From JAUIET01 sp045106985 (GTDB taxonomy: Bacteria; Pseudomonadota; Gammaproteobacteria; Pseudomonadales; JAUIET01): a DNA stretch of 64,000 nucleotides. Position 1 is the stretch's first letter, and every line of letters starts with the position of its first letter. The stretch is from the NCBI GenBank assembly GCA_045106985.1, contig JBGCFQ010000020.1, forward strand, positions 124,001 to 188,000, in the 5' to 3' direction. Below, piece after piece: positions 1-8,463 of this stretch. A program made the translations under genes and the position numbers. The notes under the pieces are model-generated. The model was given only the letters and a program-made list of their open reading frames with translations, did no database searches and had not been told where the DNA came from.

Positions 1-1008
1 ATCCAGATGCGCGTTAATTTCTTCGCTGCTGCTGCTCGCCTGCTGCAAATCCACGCTCAGCTCTTTCAAACGATCCTTTTGATGCTGAATAGTTTGCTCT
101 ATTCGTGCGATATCCGAACCTAAAGCGTAAAAACGGCTTTGAATTTCATTGAAGGCTTCATTGCTCTCAGTTAATTGGCTGCGGTTGGCTTCGATTTCAG
201 CATCAACTGTTCTCTGTTGAGCAATTCCTGCCTCAAGCTTAATCTCTCGCTCAGTAATCGTATCGCGCTGTATTTTTCCTTGGTCTTCTAATTCTAACCA
301 CTGCATGCTTTGCACTTGGGCTTTTAACAGGCGCTCTTCTTTCTTATATTCCTTGAACTTTGCAGCCGATTCAGACTGCCGCTTCAGAGTTTTCAGCTGC
401 TTCTCTAGCTCCTCACGAATGTCCTCAAGGCGTTCGAGATTCTCACGCGTGCTCCGCATTCGGTTCTCGGTTTCGCGCCTACGCTCTTTATACTTCGAAA
501 TGCCAGCCGCTTCTTCGATAAAGACACGAAGCTCTTCGGGCTTCGCGTCAATCATCCTGGAAATCATGCCCTGCTCGATAATCGCGTAGCTTCTTGGCCC
601 TAGCCCAGTGCCGAGAAAAATATCAGTGATATCGCGACGCCGACATTTCGTACCGTTCAGATAGTACTGGGAAGTTCCATCACGAATAACTTTACGCCGA
701 ATGGAAATCTCGGCATAAGCCGCCAGATCGCCTGTGAGGCGAGTTTCTTGATTATCAAAAACCAGCTCTACAGAGGCCTGTCCCACCGGTTTCCGGGACG
801 ATGAGCCGGCAAAAATAACGTCTGCCATCGACTCACCGCGAAGGTTCTTGGCTGAGCTTTCACCCATGACCCAGCGAACAGCATCAATGACATTGGACTT
901 GCCGCAACCATTTGGGCCAACAACCGCACAAAGGTTGCTCGGAAAATAAACTGTAGTCGGGTCAACGAACGACTTAAAACCCGCTAGCTTGATGCACTTT
1001 AACCGCAT
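1..1008 (-). CDS. smc: Chromosome segregation ATPase SMC, N-terminal part (runs off left edge)
   Basis: SMC dimers organise and segregate the chromosome together with ScpA and ScpB. The reading frame starts at the ATG complementary to 1006-1008 and stays open to base 1, so about 336 N-terminal residues are present and the hinge, second coiled coil and C-terminal head are outside the window. The start reads MRLKCIKLAGFKSF, the typical SMC N-terminus. It is followed by a Walker A motif GPNGCGKSN near residue 32 and the Q-loop region. From about residue 165 the sequence becomes charged coiled coil. An RNA-binding or RecF/RecN relative is unlikely given the exact SMC head motifs. The gene lies downstream of ccmI with 233 bases between them, so it probably has its own promoter there, though I could not assign one. 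Confidence 0.96.
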   Translation of the reverse strand, partial: MRLKCIKLAGFKSFVDPTTVYFPSNLCAVVGPNGCGKSNVIDAVRWVMGESSAKNLRGESMADVIFAGSSSRKPVGQASVELVFDNQETRLTGDLAAYAEISIRRKVIRDGTSQYYLNGTKCRRRDITDIFLGTGLGPRSYAIIEQGMISRMIDAKPEELRVFIEEAAGISKYKERRRETENRMRSTRENLERLEDIREELEKQLKTLKRQSESAAKFKEYKKEERLLKAQVQSMQWLELEDQGKIQRDTITEREIKLEAGIAQQRTVDAEIEANRSQLTESNEAFNEIQSRFYALGSDIARIEQTIQHQKDRLKELSVDLQQASSSSEEINAHLD

Positions 1009-1241
1009 ATTTTGCTTTAAATATCTTTCTTAAATAATTGTTTTTAATAAGAAAAACGGAACACTTAATGTGATTTCACAACCGCTTCCCCAGAAGGGTG
1101 GATAGTGTATCGTGTTTGACACTGCGCGGAAACCAAATCAGAAAAATAGAGCGCCAACAGGCACGCATTAAGGACTAAAAACGATCTAAACAGCCATGGT
1201 TTCGCTGTGTATACGCCTTACTACTTGAGCGGGCACTCCAG

Positions 1242-2534
1242 CTAAATCTGGTCGGCTATATCCAAAACAACCGTCTCTGAAATCGAGTCACGGCGCAGAA
1301 TTCCGCTGCTGGCTTGCCAATCGCCAGGTGCCGCGGCGGCTGTACCTTTCGCCGATATTCTAGCAATAATCTCGATGTCATCGAACATCGAAAGTTTCAT
1401 TGCCGGCATCATCGCCAAGCCATCGTGCAGTTGCACTTGGGTCGGTAAGTCAGACACTTTAAGGCGCACAATAGCTAAAGGCATTTTCGGGCCGTTGGCT
1501 GCGCGAGCGTAAATGAATACCGAGTCAGATGAGGGCAGCGATAAGCCCTCACTAAGCGTTACCTGAACCGAAATACTGTCTACTCCAACTTCCGACTGCT
1601 TAGCAGCGGGCACATCAACCACACTTGTCTCGGCATCACTGCCTACATCTTCGCGGTCGTCGGCACGTACTTCTACTTCCTTGCCTTGCTGTTCAGCGAG
1701 ACGCGTTAACGCTGCATTTCTGGCATTGTTAATAAGGCTATGCTGCTGCGTATTGGGCTGCATTCCGCCGAGCAACTTCTCCCAGGTTGAGGCGGCTTTG
1801 GCAAACTCCCCTTCTTCAAATGCATGCATGCCAATCAAACCCAATGCCGTGCGCTGATGGGGGTTGATTCGCAACGCGCTTTGCAGTGCGTTATCTATTT
1901 CCGGGCTCATGCGTCGTGCATTATCAAGATAGAGCGCCTGTCCGTAATGTGCCCATAACTCTGCGTTGTTATTATCCGATTCTAGCAACTCGCTATAGTT
2001 TTCGGCGGCGTCTGCATGCCTCTTTAACTCAGATTGCATCTGAGCTAACAAGTAGCGCCATCCTAAGTTTCCTGGGCGAGCGTCTACGCGTCCACGAATG
2101 CTCTCAAGCAAGACTAACAATGCTGCTCGATTGTCTCCGTCAGTCGCTGTTCGCTGACCAAATTGCTCAAGCGCACGCTGCGACTGCAGGTCCTTGTAGT
2201 ACCCTAGCCAAACATAACTTGCTGCAATAGCTACCAGTAAAAACACGGCCGTTACAGACACCAGATGCCCTGAACGAACCGACCTTTGCGCCGCAGCTTG
2301 CTCTTCACCACTCGCCAGAAGAACGCTGCTTAGCAGCTCATTCTGCAACTCGAGAAAATGCGCTTGGTCTATGTGCCCTGAGTCGAGCTGATTCTGTAAA
2401 TCTGCCAGTTGCTCTGCGTGTACGCGCTTATTATGCTCACTTCTAAGTGACGACTTTGTCGCTTGTTGAGCGCCAAACATCAATGGGTAAAGAACAAAGG
2501 CCAGCGCCAGAACGAAGAGTATTGCAAAAACCAT
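1242..2534 (-). CDS. ccmI: Cytochrome c maturation TPR protein CcmI
   Basis: CcmI is the membrane-anchored apocytochrome c chaperone that hands the apoprotein to the CcmF/CcmH haem ligation complex. The 430-residue product begins with a membrane segment (residues 2-20), then a coiled-coil linker (roughly 25-75), a second membrane segment (about 92-110), TPR-like helices (about 150-260) and a C-terminal beta-rich domain with the LHDGLAMMPAMKLS-type sequence seen in CcmI C-termini. Its ATG overlaps the ccmH stop by one base (TAATG), so it is translationally coupled and is the last gene of the ccm operon. Residues 285-315 form an acidic, low-complexity linker. Length and architecture fit pseudomonad CcmI (CycH). 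Confidence 0.92.
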   Translation of the reverse strand: MVFAILFVLALAFVLYPLMFGAQQATKSSLRSEHNKRVHAEQLADLQNQLDSGHIDQAHFLELQNELLSSVLLASGEEQAAAQRSVRSGHLVSVTAVFLLVAIAASYVWLGYYKDLQSQRALEQFGQRTATDGDNRAALLVLLESIRGRVDARPGNLGWRYLLAQMQSELKRHADAAENYSELLESDNNNAELWAHYGQALYLDNARRMSPEIDNALQSALRINPHQRTALGLIGMHAFEEGEFAKAASTWEKLLGGMQPNTQQHSLINNARNAALTRLAEQQGKEVEVRADDREDVGSDAETSVVDVPAAKQSEVGVDSISVQVTLSEGLSLPSSDSVFIYARAANGPKMPLAIVRLKVSDLPTQVQLHDGLAMMPAMKLSMFDDIEIIARISAKGTAAAAPGDWQASSGILRRDSISETVVLDIADQI

Positions 2535-3088
2535 TATGATCGCGATGCCTGATTGTGTTTTTGTTTGCCTGTTGCTTGCTCTTTCTCATTCGTAGAAGAA
2601 GAACCTAACTCAAGCATTTCTATTGCTCGACGCTTTTCTTGGTCACTCAGCTGCACGGCCTTGTCTTCGCTTTTATTATTGCGGGCCAGTCGTCGCGCGA
2701 CAAAAACACCCAGTAACAATAACAAGACTGGCCCGAACCATAAAACCAGAGTTGCCTTATTCAATGGCGGCTCATACAAAATAAAATTGCCATAACGAGA
2801 CTGCATGAAATCGATCACTTCTTCGTCAGTTTTGTTTTCAAGCACTAAGCGGTGTAACTGAGCACGCAGGTCAGTGGCTATGCCTGCGTTCGAACCGTTT
2901 AGGTTCTGATTCTGACACATTGGGCAACGCAAAATTTTGCTGAAATACAGATAACGCTCGCGTTGCGTTTCATTAGAAAAACTAAGCGGCATAACTGCGC
3001 CGGCAGAATCCTGAGCCTTCGCAGCGGGCAGCCCTGCCAGAACTGTCAAGAAACACAGGATAGCCAGCTTCAGATAAGATGAGTGCAT
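2534..3088 (-). CDS. ccmH: Cytochrome c maturation thiol-oxidoreductase CcmH
   Basis: CcmH (CycL/NrfF family) reduces or holds the apocytochrome CxxCH cysteines during haem ligation in the periplasm. The 184-residue protein has a signal peptide (cleavage likely after residues near AKA-25), the diagnostic LRCPMCQNQN motif with Cys55 and Cys58, and one C-terminal membrane segment (about 107-126) followed by a charged tail of about 55 residues that is rather long for the family. The start is two bases downstream of the ccmG stop. It corresponds to the N-terminal domain of E. coli CcmH, with CcmI supplied as a separate gene. Confidence 0.94.
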   Translation of the reverse strand: MHSSYLKLAILCFLTVLAGLPAAKAQDSAGAVMPLSFSNETQRERYLYFSKILRCPMCQNQNLNGSNAGIATDLRAQLHRLVLENKTDEEVIDFMQSRYGNFILYEPPLNKATLVLWFGPVLLLLLGVFVARRLARNNKSEDKAVQLSDQEKRRAIEMLELGSSSTNEKEQATGKQKHNQASRS

Positions 3089-3090
3089 AG

Positions 3091-3624
3091 TTAATTAGCT
3101 CTTAGCTGTTGGATCAGAGGCTGTAGTTTCGTTAACCAGACCTTTTCATCAATAATGCCAATGTGTCTGTACCGAATTAAGCCTTCTTTATCGATAACAA
3201 ACGTTTCAGGCGCCCCAGCAACACCTAGATCTATGCCTAAGCGTCCGTCTCTGTCATGTAAGCTAAAAGCGTAGGGGTTACCGAATTGAGCCAGCCATTT
3301 TTTTGCGTCTGCGGCATCATTCTTGTAATTCAAACCGTACAGCGGAATGCCGTATTCTTTAGCTATTTTGCTTAGGAACGGGTGCTCAATCCTGCACGCG
3401 TAACACCAGCTGGCCCAAACGTTCAGCAGCTTTACCTCACCCAACATGGTTTCCTGAGAAACAGTTTCATTCAGGTTTTCGAGCGTTGCCAATTTAAAAT
3501 CAGGAAACGGTCGATCAATCATTGCCGAAGGCAAATACTGCGGGTCTTTGCCTAATGCGCCATAGAGCAAAATGGCTAACACCATAAAAATCAACAATGG
3601 CAAAAAAAGCATTAAGCGCTTCAT
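3091..3624 (-). CDS. ccmG: Thiol:disulfide interchange protein CcmG/DsbE
   Basis: CcmG is the periplasmic membrane-anchored thioredoxin that passes electrons from the DsbD/CcdA type transporter to CcmH or the apocytochrome. The 177-residue product has an N-terminal membrane anchor (residues 4-22) and a thioredoxin fold. The active site WCYAC has Cys74 and Cys77 and is followed by the acidic RIEHP context typical of CcmG, and the conserved GAPETF loop with the cis-proline region lies near residue 137. The dipeptide between the cysteines (YA) differs from the common PT/PS/VP and could tune redox potential. It starts directly after the ccmF stop with no spacer. Confidence 0.94.
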   Translation of the reverse strand: MKRLMLFLPLLIFMVLAILLYGALGKDPQYLPSAMIDRPFPDFKLATLENLNETVSQETMLGEVKLLNVWASWCYACRIEHPFLSKIAKEYGIPLYGLNYKNDAADAKKWLAQFGNPYAFSLHDRDGRLGIDLGVAGAPETFVIDKEGLIRYRHIGIIDEKVWLTKLQPLIQQLRAN

Positions 3625-5616
3625 TTATGCTCTCGCACCGGCGGCAACCGTTGAAGCCTTTGGATTCGCGCGCTCATCTTCAGCCACACGCACTTTTCTG
3701 TAGCGCTTATCCATTACGGCCACTACTCCGCCCAGGGCCATAATTAGCGCACCCAGCCAAATGAATCGAACAAAGGCCTTGTAATGCACCCGCACGGCCC
3801 AAGCATCACCCTCGAGCTTCTCACCAAGAGCGATATACATATCACGAAGCATTCCAGCGTCAATTGCGGCTTCAGTCATCACATTCTGCTGAGTCGGATA
3901 TCGCCTTTTCTCTGGGCGCAAAGTGGCTTCGACAATCCCGTTACGACGTAACTCAAAAATGCCGTATTCAGCTTGATAATTACTGACTCGCTCAACACCC
4001 TCGCGAACAAATAGAACCTCGTAACCACCAGCCGATACGCTGTCACCAGGTTTCATTCGCAAATCCTGCTCGGTGGTGTAGTGACTGGTGAGAACAACGC
4101 CTAAGGCCGTAACCGCTATACCAACATGTCCTAACAGCATGCCAAGTTGGGCTGGACGCAATCGGCGCCAATCTCGCCCTCCACTCGCCGTGCGGATCAT
4201 TGAACGCAACTGCACAACCGACGTCAGCATTACCCAGCTGCTGAGCAAAACACCTATTACAACGCCCACTTTGAAAGATCCAGGCAGTAGAAACGGGGCA
4301 ATAACAGCAATTGTCAGACTGGCAATTGCTGCCACCAACAAAGGTCTTAGCAATTGCTCACGAGATGTGGACTTCCAGCGCGACTGCGGCCCTAAACCAA
4401 CCAGTGCAAATAGCATGGCCATGAGTGGAACGAACACACTGTTGAAATACGGCGGGCCTACCGAATATCGTCCCTGCCCCAAGGCGTCCATTAGCAGCGG
4501 AAACAAGGTGCCCAATAGAACAGTTAACGCCGCTACGATAAAGAGAACATTATTCAGCAGCAGAAAAAACTCTCGCGACATGTAAGCAAACTGCACACGC
4601 GAGCGAACCTGCGGTACGCGCAGAGCGTACAAAGTCAGCGACCCACCAATTACTACTAGCAAATAGATGAGAATAAAGAGGCCTCTGTCAGGATCGCTGG
4701 CAAAGGCATGGACCGAAGTTAGCACTCCCGAACGAACCAGAAATGTACCCAACAAAGACAGGGAGAACGCAAAAATAGCCAGTAACACTGTCCAGCTTTT
4801 GAACACACCGCGCTTCTCCGTCACCGCCAAGGAGTGTATCAGAGCCGTTCCCACCAACCAGGGCATAAAGGAAGCATTTTCAACGGGGTCCCAAAACCAC
4901 CAGCCACCCCATCCTAGCTCGTAGTATGCCCACCAGCTGCCGAGCGCTATACCAACGGTTAAAAACGCCCAGGCAATGTTTGTCCACGGTCGAGACCAGC
5001 GAGCCCAGGCACTATCAAGCTGCCCTGTGCTCAGTGCAGCGATAGCAAAGGAAAACGCTACGGAGAAACCCACATAGCCAAAGTACAGTAGCGGTGGATG
5101 AATAATCAGCCCAATGTCTTGCAACAAGGGGTTTAAGTCGTTGCCATCCAATGGCACGTTGGGAAACAGCCGCTCAAACGGGTTGGAGGTCAAAAGCGAG
5201 AATAGAATGAACCCGATGCTGATCATCCCCATAGTTGAAAGCACATGGGAAAGAATATTCTGCGGTAGCTGTCGACTGAAAATGGCAACCGCAAGAGTCC
5301 ATGAAGCGTGCACTAAAATCCAAAGTAATATCGACCCCTCGTGGTTACCCCAGACGGCTGATAACTTAAATTGCATAGGCAGTTGTGAATTAGAGTTCTG
5401 AGCTACCGTTATGACTGAAAAGTCGTCCGTAGCAAACGCCCACGCCAAGCCAATAAAACTCACAAGCACAAACACGAATTGTCCAGCAGCCAATGGCCTT
5501 GCCGTGTTCATCAAGCGTGTGTCGCCCTTAATTGCACCAAGTAATGGCAGCACGGCTAATAGCAGCGCTAAAGCAAGCGCCAGGATAAGACTGAAATGTG
5601 CGTATTCAGGAATCAA
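3625..5616 (-). CDS. ccmF: Haem lyase subunit CcmF
   Basis: CcmF is the large inner-membrane component of the cytochrome c haem ligation complex and receives haem from holo-CcmE. The 663-residue product is highly hydrophobic with more than a dozen predicted membrane segments. The WWD haem-handling motif, GWGGWWFWDPVENASFMPW, lies near residues 230-248. Conserved histidines in the HPPLLYFGYVG and HEGSILLW segments fit periplasmic and transmembrane haem ligands. The start overlaps the ccmE stop by four bases (ATGA). Length is normal for the family. The paralogue NrfE is less likely because of the ccm context. Confidence 0.97.
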   Translation of the reverse strand: MIPEYAHFSLILALALALLLAVLPLLGAIKGDTRLMNTARPLAAGQFVFVLVSFIGLAWAFATDDFSVITVAQNSNSQLPMQFKLSAVWGNHEGSILLWILVHASWTLAVAIFSRQLPQNILSHVLSTMGMISIGFILFSLLTSNPFERLFPNVPLDGNDLNPLLQDIGLIIHPPLLYFGYVGFSVAFSFAIAALSTGQLDSAWARWSRPWTNIAWAFLTVGIALGSWWAYYELGWGGWWFWDPVENASFMPWLVGTALIHSLAVTEKRGVFKSWTVLLAIFAFSLSLLGTFLVRSGVLTSVHAFASDPDRGLFILIYLLVVIGGSLTLYALRVPQVRSRVQFAYMSREFFLLLNNVLFIVAALTVLLGTLFPLLMDALGQGRYSVGPPYFNSVFVPLMAMLFALVGLGPQSRWKSTSREQLLRPLLVAAIASLTIAVIAPFLLPGSFKVGVVIGVLLSSWVMLTSVVQLRSMIRTASGGRDWRRLRPAQLGMLLGHVGIAVTALGVVLTSHYTTEQDLRMKPGDSVSAGGYEVLFVREGVERVSNYQAEYGIFELRRNGIVEATLRPEKRRYPTQQNVMTEAAIDAGMLRDMYIALGEKLEGDAWAVRVHYKAFVRFIWLGALIMALGGVVAVMDKRYRKVRVAEDERANPKASTVAAGARA

Positions 5617-6146
5617 TATCCTGCCCCTTCTGTGTTTTTACTTGTCGAGCTTTCACCCTTATTGCCTGGACCATAAAGACCTTCGCCATAGGCCCCTGAT
5701 GAATCGGCAGCTCCATTGCCCGCAGGCTTCTTCTTTAAGGTTTCAGCCACTTCGGGTGGCATATAGTTTTCATCGTGCTTAGCCAACACCTCAGTCGCTA
5801 TTAAGTCCTTTTTCTCATTCAATTTTCCGGCGACAACAACGCCAGCCCCCTCTGCAAACAGATCAGGGAGAATGCCGTCAAAATACACAGTCAGATCAGC
5901 CTCATAGTCAGTAACTACAAAACTCACCTCTAATCCACCAGGAGTACGTTTAATGCTGCCCTCCCTAACCATGCCCCCAGCGCGAATGCTTTGGCCCACC
6001 TCAACTTTACCAGCGGCAATGTCTGAGGGAGGGTAAAACAGATTAATGTTTTCGCGGAGGGCATAGAGTAGAAAGCCAGTTGCTATAGCAACAGCCACCA
6101 ATATCATGACAACAATTTGAAGCCTTTGTTTTCGCTTAGGATGCAT
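5613..6146 (-). CDS. ccmE: Haem chaperone CcmE
   Basis: CcmE covalently carries haem in the periplasm from the CcmABCD complex to CcmF. I place the start at MHPKRKQRL, five bases after the ccmD stop. A longer frame exists upstream but it overlaps ccmD and lacks the family start. The 177-residue product has an N-terminal membrane anchor (about 10-30), an OB-fold and the haem attachment motif HDENY. His124 is the covalent haem ligand and Tyr128 the axial ligand by comparison with E. coli CcmE. The C-terminal 40 residues are Gly/Ser-rich and probably disordered. Confidence 0.96.
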   Translation of the reverse strand: MHPKRKQRLQIVVMILVAVAIATGFLLYALRENINLFYPPSDIAAGKVEVGQSIRAGGMVREGSIKRTPGGLEVSFVVTDYEADLTVYFDGILPDLFAEGAGVVVAGKLNEKKDLIATEVLAKHDENYMPPEVAETLKKKPAGNGAADSSGAYGEGLYGPGNKGESSTSKNTEGAGY

Positions 6147-6151
6147 AGATC

Positions 6152-6328
6152 TCAACTCAACTCGCTGCGTGCTATTCGCGCCGGCAATTGTGCCAGCACT
6201 CGGCGTCGGCGCTGCGTTTGCACCAACAACCATATCGAAACAGACGCAGCTACAACACCATAGGCCATCCAGACATACAAACCATGGCCGCCCATTGCAA
6301 TAAACTCTTCGACGCTATCAAAGTACAT
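6152..6328 (-). CDS. ccmD: Small haem exporter protein CcmD
   Basis: This 58-codon gene lies exactly where ccmD belongs, between ccmC and ccmE. The ATG overlaps the ccmC stop by one base (TAATG) and the TGA stop is five bases before the ccmE start. The product begins MYFDSVEEFIAMGGHGLYVW, then has a single membrane segment and a basic cytoplasmic tail (TQRRRRVLAQL). The FxAMGGHGxYVW signature is characteristic of CcmD. In the family, CcmD stabilises the CcmC-CcmE complex and helps release holo-CcmE. It is too short for ordinary ORF cut-offs and easily missed. Confidence 0.95.
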   Translation of the reverse strand: MYFDSVEEFIAMGGHGLYVWMAYGVVAASVSIWLLVQTQRRRRVLAQLPARIARSELS

Positions 6329-7059
6329 TAGCTAACTAACTCCTTAACCCACCGGGTCTTGTACTCTCGTTCTAAAATGGCTACTTGGGTATTCGCCATC
6401 AGTGTCATCGCGTAAAACAGATAGAAACCGATGGTAATAATCAGAAAAGGCCAAAACATGTCGGCATGAATGCTTGATTCTTCGGTGAACTTGATCGTTG
6501 CCGGTTGATGAAGGCTGTACCACCAGTCTACAGATTTGTAAATAATCGGGATATTCACCGTACCTACCAGACTCAACAAAGCACACGCTCTTCCGCTCTG
6601 CTCCGGGTTATCAAACGCTTTTCCCAACGCCATCACGCCGAGGTATAGAAATAGAAGGATCAACATGGACGTCACACGCGCATCCCACACCCACCACGTG
6701 CCCCAGGTAGGCTTGCCCCAAACGGCACCGGTAAAAAGCGCCAGGAAAGTTAGCAGTGCTCCGATAGGTGCGGCTTCTCGCATGACAATGTCAGCCAGCT
6801 TCATTTTCCAGATTAGGCTTACTGCCCCAGCTATCGCCATCACGTAATAGCCGATCAAAGAGATAACGGCCGTTGGCACATGAATATAGAAAATTCGAAA
6901 ACTATTACCCTGCTTAAAATCTGCAGGCGCTATGGCAAGCCCCCACACAACGCCCACCAACATAACGACCGCACATAGACCTTTCAGCCAAGGAAGTATT
7001 CTCTCAGCAAACTGATAAAACCACCGGGGCGAACCCCATTTATGAAACCAAGACCACAT
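6328..7059 (-). CDS. ccmC: Haem transporter/handling protein CcmC
   Basis: CcmC loads haem onto CcmE at the periplasmic face. I choose the ATG reading MWSWFHKWGSPRWFY because CcmC proteins start with W/F-rich sequence of this type; the longer frame would overlap ccmB by 49 bases. The product is 243 residues with six membrane segments. The WWD motif WGTWWVWDARVTSMLIL lies near residues 118-134, and flanking periplasmic histidines (IHVPTAV and LHQPATIKF) match the haem ligand positions. It is followed immediately by ccmD. Confidence 0.96.
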   Translation of the reverse strand: MWSWFHKWGSPRWFYQFAERILPWLKGLCAVVMLVGVVWGLAIAPADFKQGNSFRIFYIHVPTAVISLIGYYVMAIAGAVSLIWKMKLADIVMREAAPIGALLTFLALFTGAVWGKPTWGTWWVWDARVTSMLILLFLYLGVMALGKAFDNPEQSGRACALLSLVGTVNIPIIYKSVDWWYSLHQPATIKFTEESSIHADMFWPFLIITIGFYLFYAMTLMANTQVAILEREYKTRWVKELVS

Positions 7060-7097
7060 GTGAGAAGTATACCGATATGGCGACTCGAACGCCCTTG

Positions 7098-7784
7098 TTA
7101 ATAGTAGTAATTGAGCTTTAGAGCCGCCTGAACTGCTAACGGGCACAAAGCCAATGAAAGACTCAAGAATGCCAGCAGCACAGCGATTTGCCCACCAACT
7201 CCAGCCCCTATGACCGAGGCTTGAAGAGCAGCCGTAGCAAAAATCAGTACCGGCACATACAAGGGTAAGACCAGCACCGCGAGTAACAACCCCCCTCTCT
7301 CAAAGCCAACCGTTAACGCGGCTCCTATCGAGCCAACAAACACCAGGCTTGGCACGCCAACTAGCAATGTAACAGCGAGCACCGGCAAACTGTGCGGTGG
7401 CAAACCCAGCATAACGCCTAATAACGGTGACGCGATGACCAATGGAACGGCAATAAACAAAGCTTGCATCAACAAACGAAACAGCAAAACGAAATACAGT
7501 GTCCTGTTCGCCAGTATTAGCTGCTCAAGGCTACCGTCGCTGTAATCTTCACGAAACAAAGCATCTACTGCTAGCATTGTGGCCAATAAAGCAATAACCC
7601 ATATGATATTTGGCGCTATTTCTTTTAGCTGTTCGGGCTGAGGACCTAGCCCTACGCCAAACAAACCGCACACCAAAATAAAGAACCAAACGGAATTAAG
7701 ACTAGCAGCAGGATTTCGAAGCGTTAGCAAGCACTCTCGCCTGAACACACTGCTCATCAATGATCGGAGAGAATCTTGCCTCAC
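7098..7784 (-). CDS. ccmB: Haem exporter permease CcmB
   Basis: CcmB is the membrane subunit of the CcmAB ABC complex, which uses ATP to release holo-CcmE from CcmC. The 228-residue hydrophobic protein has six membrane segments. It carries the family signatures LGPQPEQL, IIWVIALLATML and FREDYSDGSLEQL and a conserved C-terminal LVLPLYVPVLIF segment, aligning along its whole length with E. coli CcmB as I remember it. The start overlaps the ccmA stop by four bases, indicating coupled translation. Confidence 0.95.
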   Translation of the reverse strand: MRQDSLRSLMSSVFRRECLLTLRNPAASLNSVWFFILVCGLFGVGLGPQPEQLKEIAPNIIWVIALLATMLAVDALFREDYSDGSLEQLILANRTLYFVLLFRLLMQALFIAVPLVIASPLLGVMLGLPPHSLPVLAVTLLVGVPSLVFVGSIGAALTVGFERGGLLLAVLVLPLYVPVLIFATAALQASVIGAGVGGQIAVLLAFLSLSLALCPLAVQAALKLNYYY

Positions 7785-8386
7785 AGATCAAGCCGCCGTA
7801 CATCTGCAAACCGTGTTAATGGCTGATGGGTCGATAAGACCACACTGCCACCATCATGCAGGTGCTCGAGCAATAACTCCTCCAATAATTCAATACCGCT
7901 TGCATCAAGTGCCGTAAACGGTTCGTCCAGTACCCATAGACGTGCATTGATGGTCAGCAGCCTCGCTAAAGAAACTCGACGTTGCTGGCCAGCCGATAAC
8001 TGATAACAAGGCAAATCAGTAAAGGCACCTACTGCCATCCGATCGAGGGCCAGCCTCGCCTTCTCTTCATCAAAGGGTGATTTAAGTTCAGTCAGCCAGC
8101 GCAGGTTTTCAGGAGCGGACAAGCTCGGCTTTATCGCAGGCAAGTGTCCCAGATAGATATTGTCAGCGGCATACTCGGAATGACTGTCCTGAATGGCAGT
8201 CCCGTCCCACTTAACCGCGCCTTCGTAGTTTTCGGCCAAGCCCGCCACTATTCGAAGCAGGGTAGACTTTCCAGCCCCGTTTGCGCCTCTTATCTCCAAC
8301 AGCTCGCCAGGCCGAAGTCCTAGATTAAGCTCTGAAAACAAAGTTCTTTCCGAGCGTTCGCAACGGATGTCGACAAGTTCCAACAA
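7781..8386 (-). CDS. ccmA: Haem exporter ATP-binding protein CcmA
   Basis: CcmA is the ATPase of the CcmAB complex and the first gene of the ccm operon here. The 201-residue ABC domain shows Walker A GANGAGKST (residues 34-42), signature LSAGQ (130-134), Walker B LWVLDEP (150-156) and a switch histidine in STHQP near the C-terminus. The 77 bases upstream (to the motD stop) contain short A/T-rich dyads around a GCGC core and could hold the operon promoter. Alternatively, the operon is read from the flagellar transcription unit. Confidence 0.95.
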   Translation of the reverse strand: MLELVDIRCERSERTLFSELNLGLRPGELLEIRGANGAGKSTLLRIVAGLAENYEGAVKWDGTAIQDSHSEYAADNIYLGHLPAIKPSLSAPENLRWLTELKSPFDEEKARLALDRMAVGAFTDLPCYQLSAGQQRRVSLARLLTINARLWVLDEPFTALDASGIELLEELLLEHLHDGGSVVLSTHQPLTRFADVRRLDL

Positions 8387-8463
8387 GATGGCGTTCTTCT
8401 ATAGCGCGATATAGTGCGCGGTTGCCCGAATTAGGTAAAGGCGTATTCTAAAGCCAGAATGAC

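Noticed and set aside
1009..1241. Promoter or terminator between ccmI and smc
   Set aside because: A/T-rich stretches exist but no -35/-10 pair with good spacing nor a hairpin with T-run could be supported.
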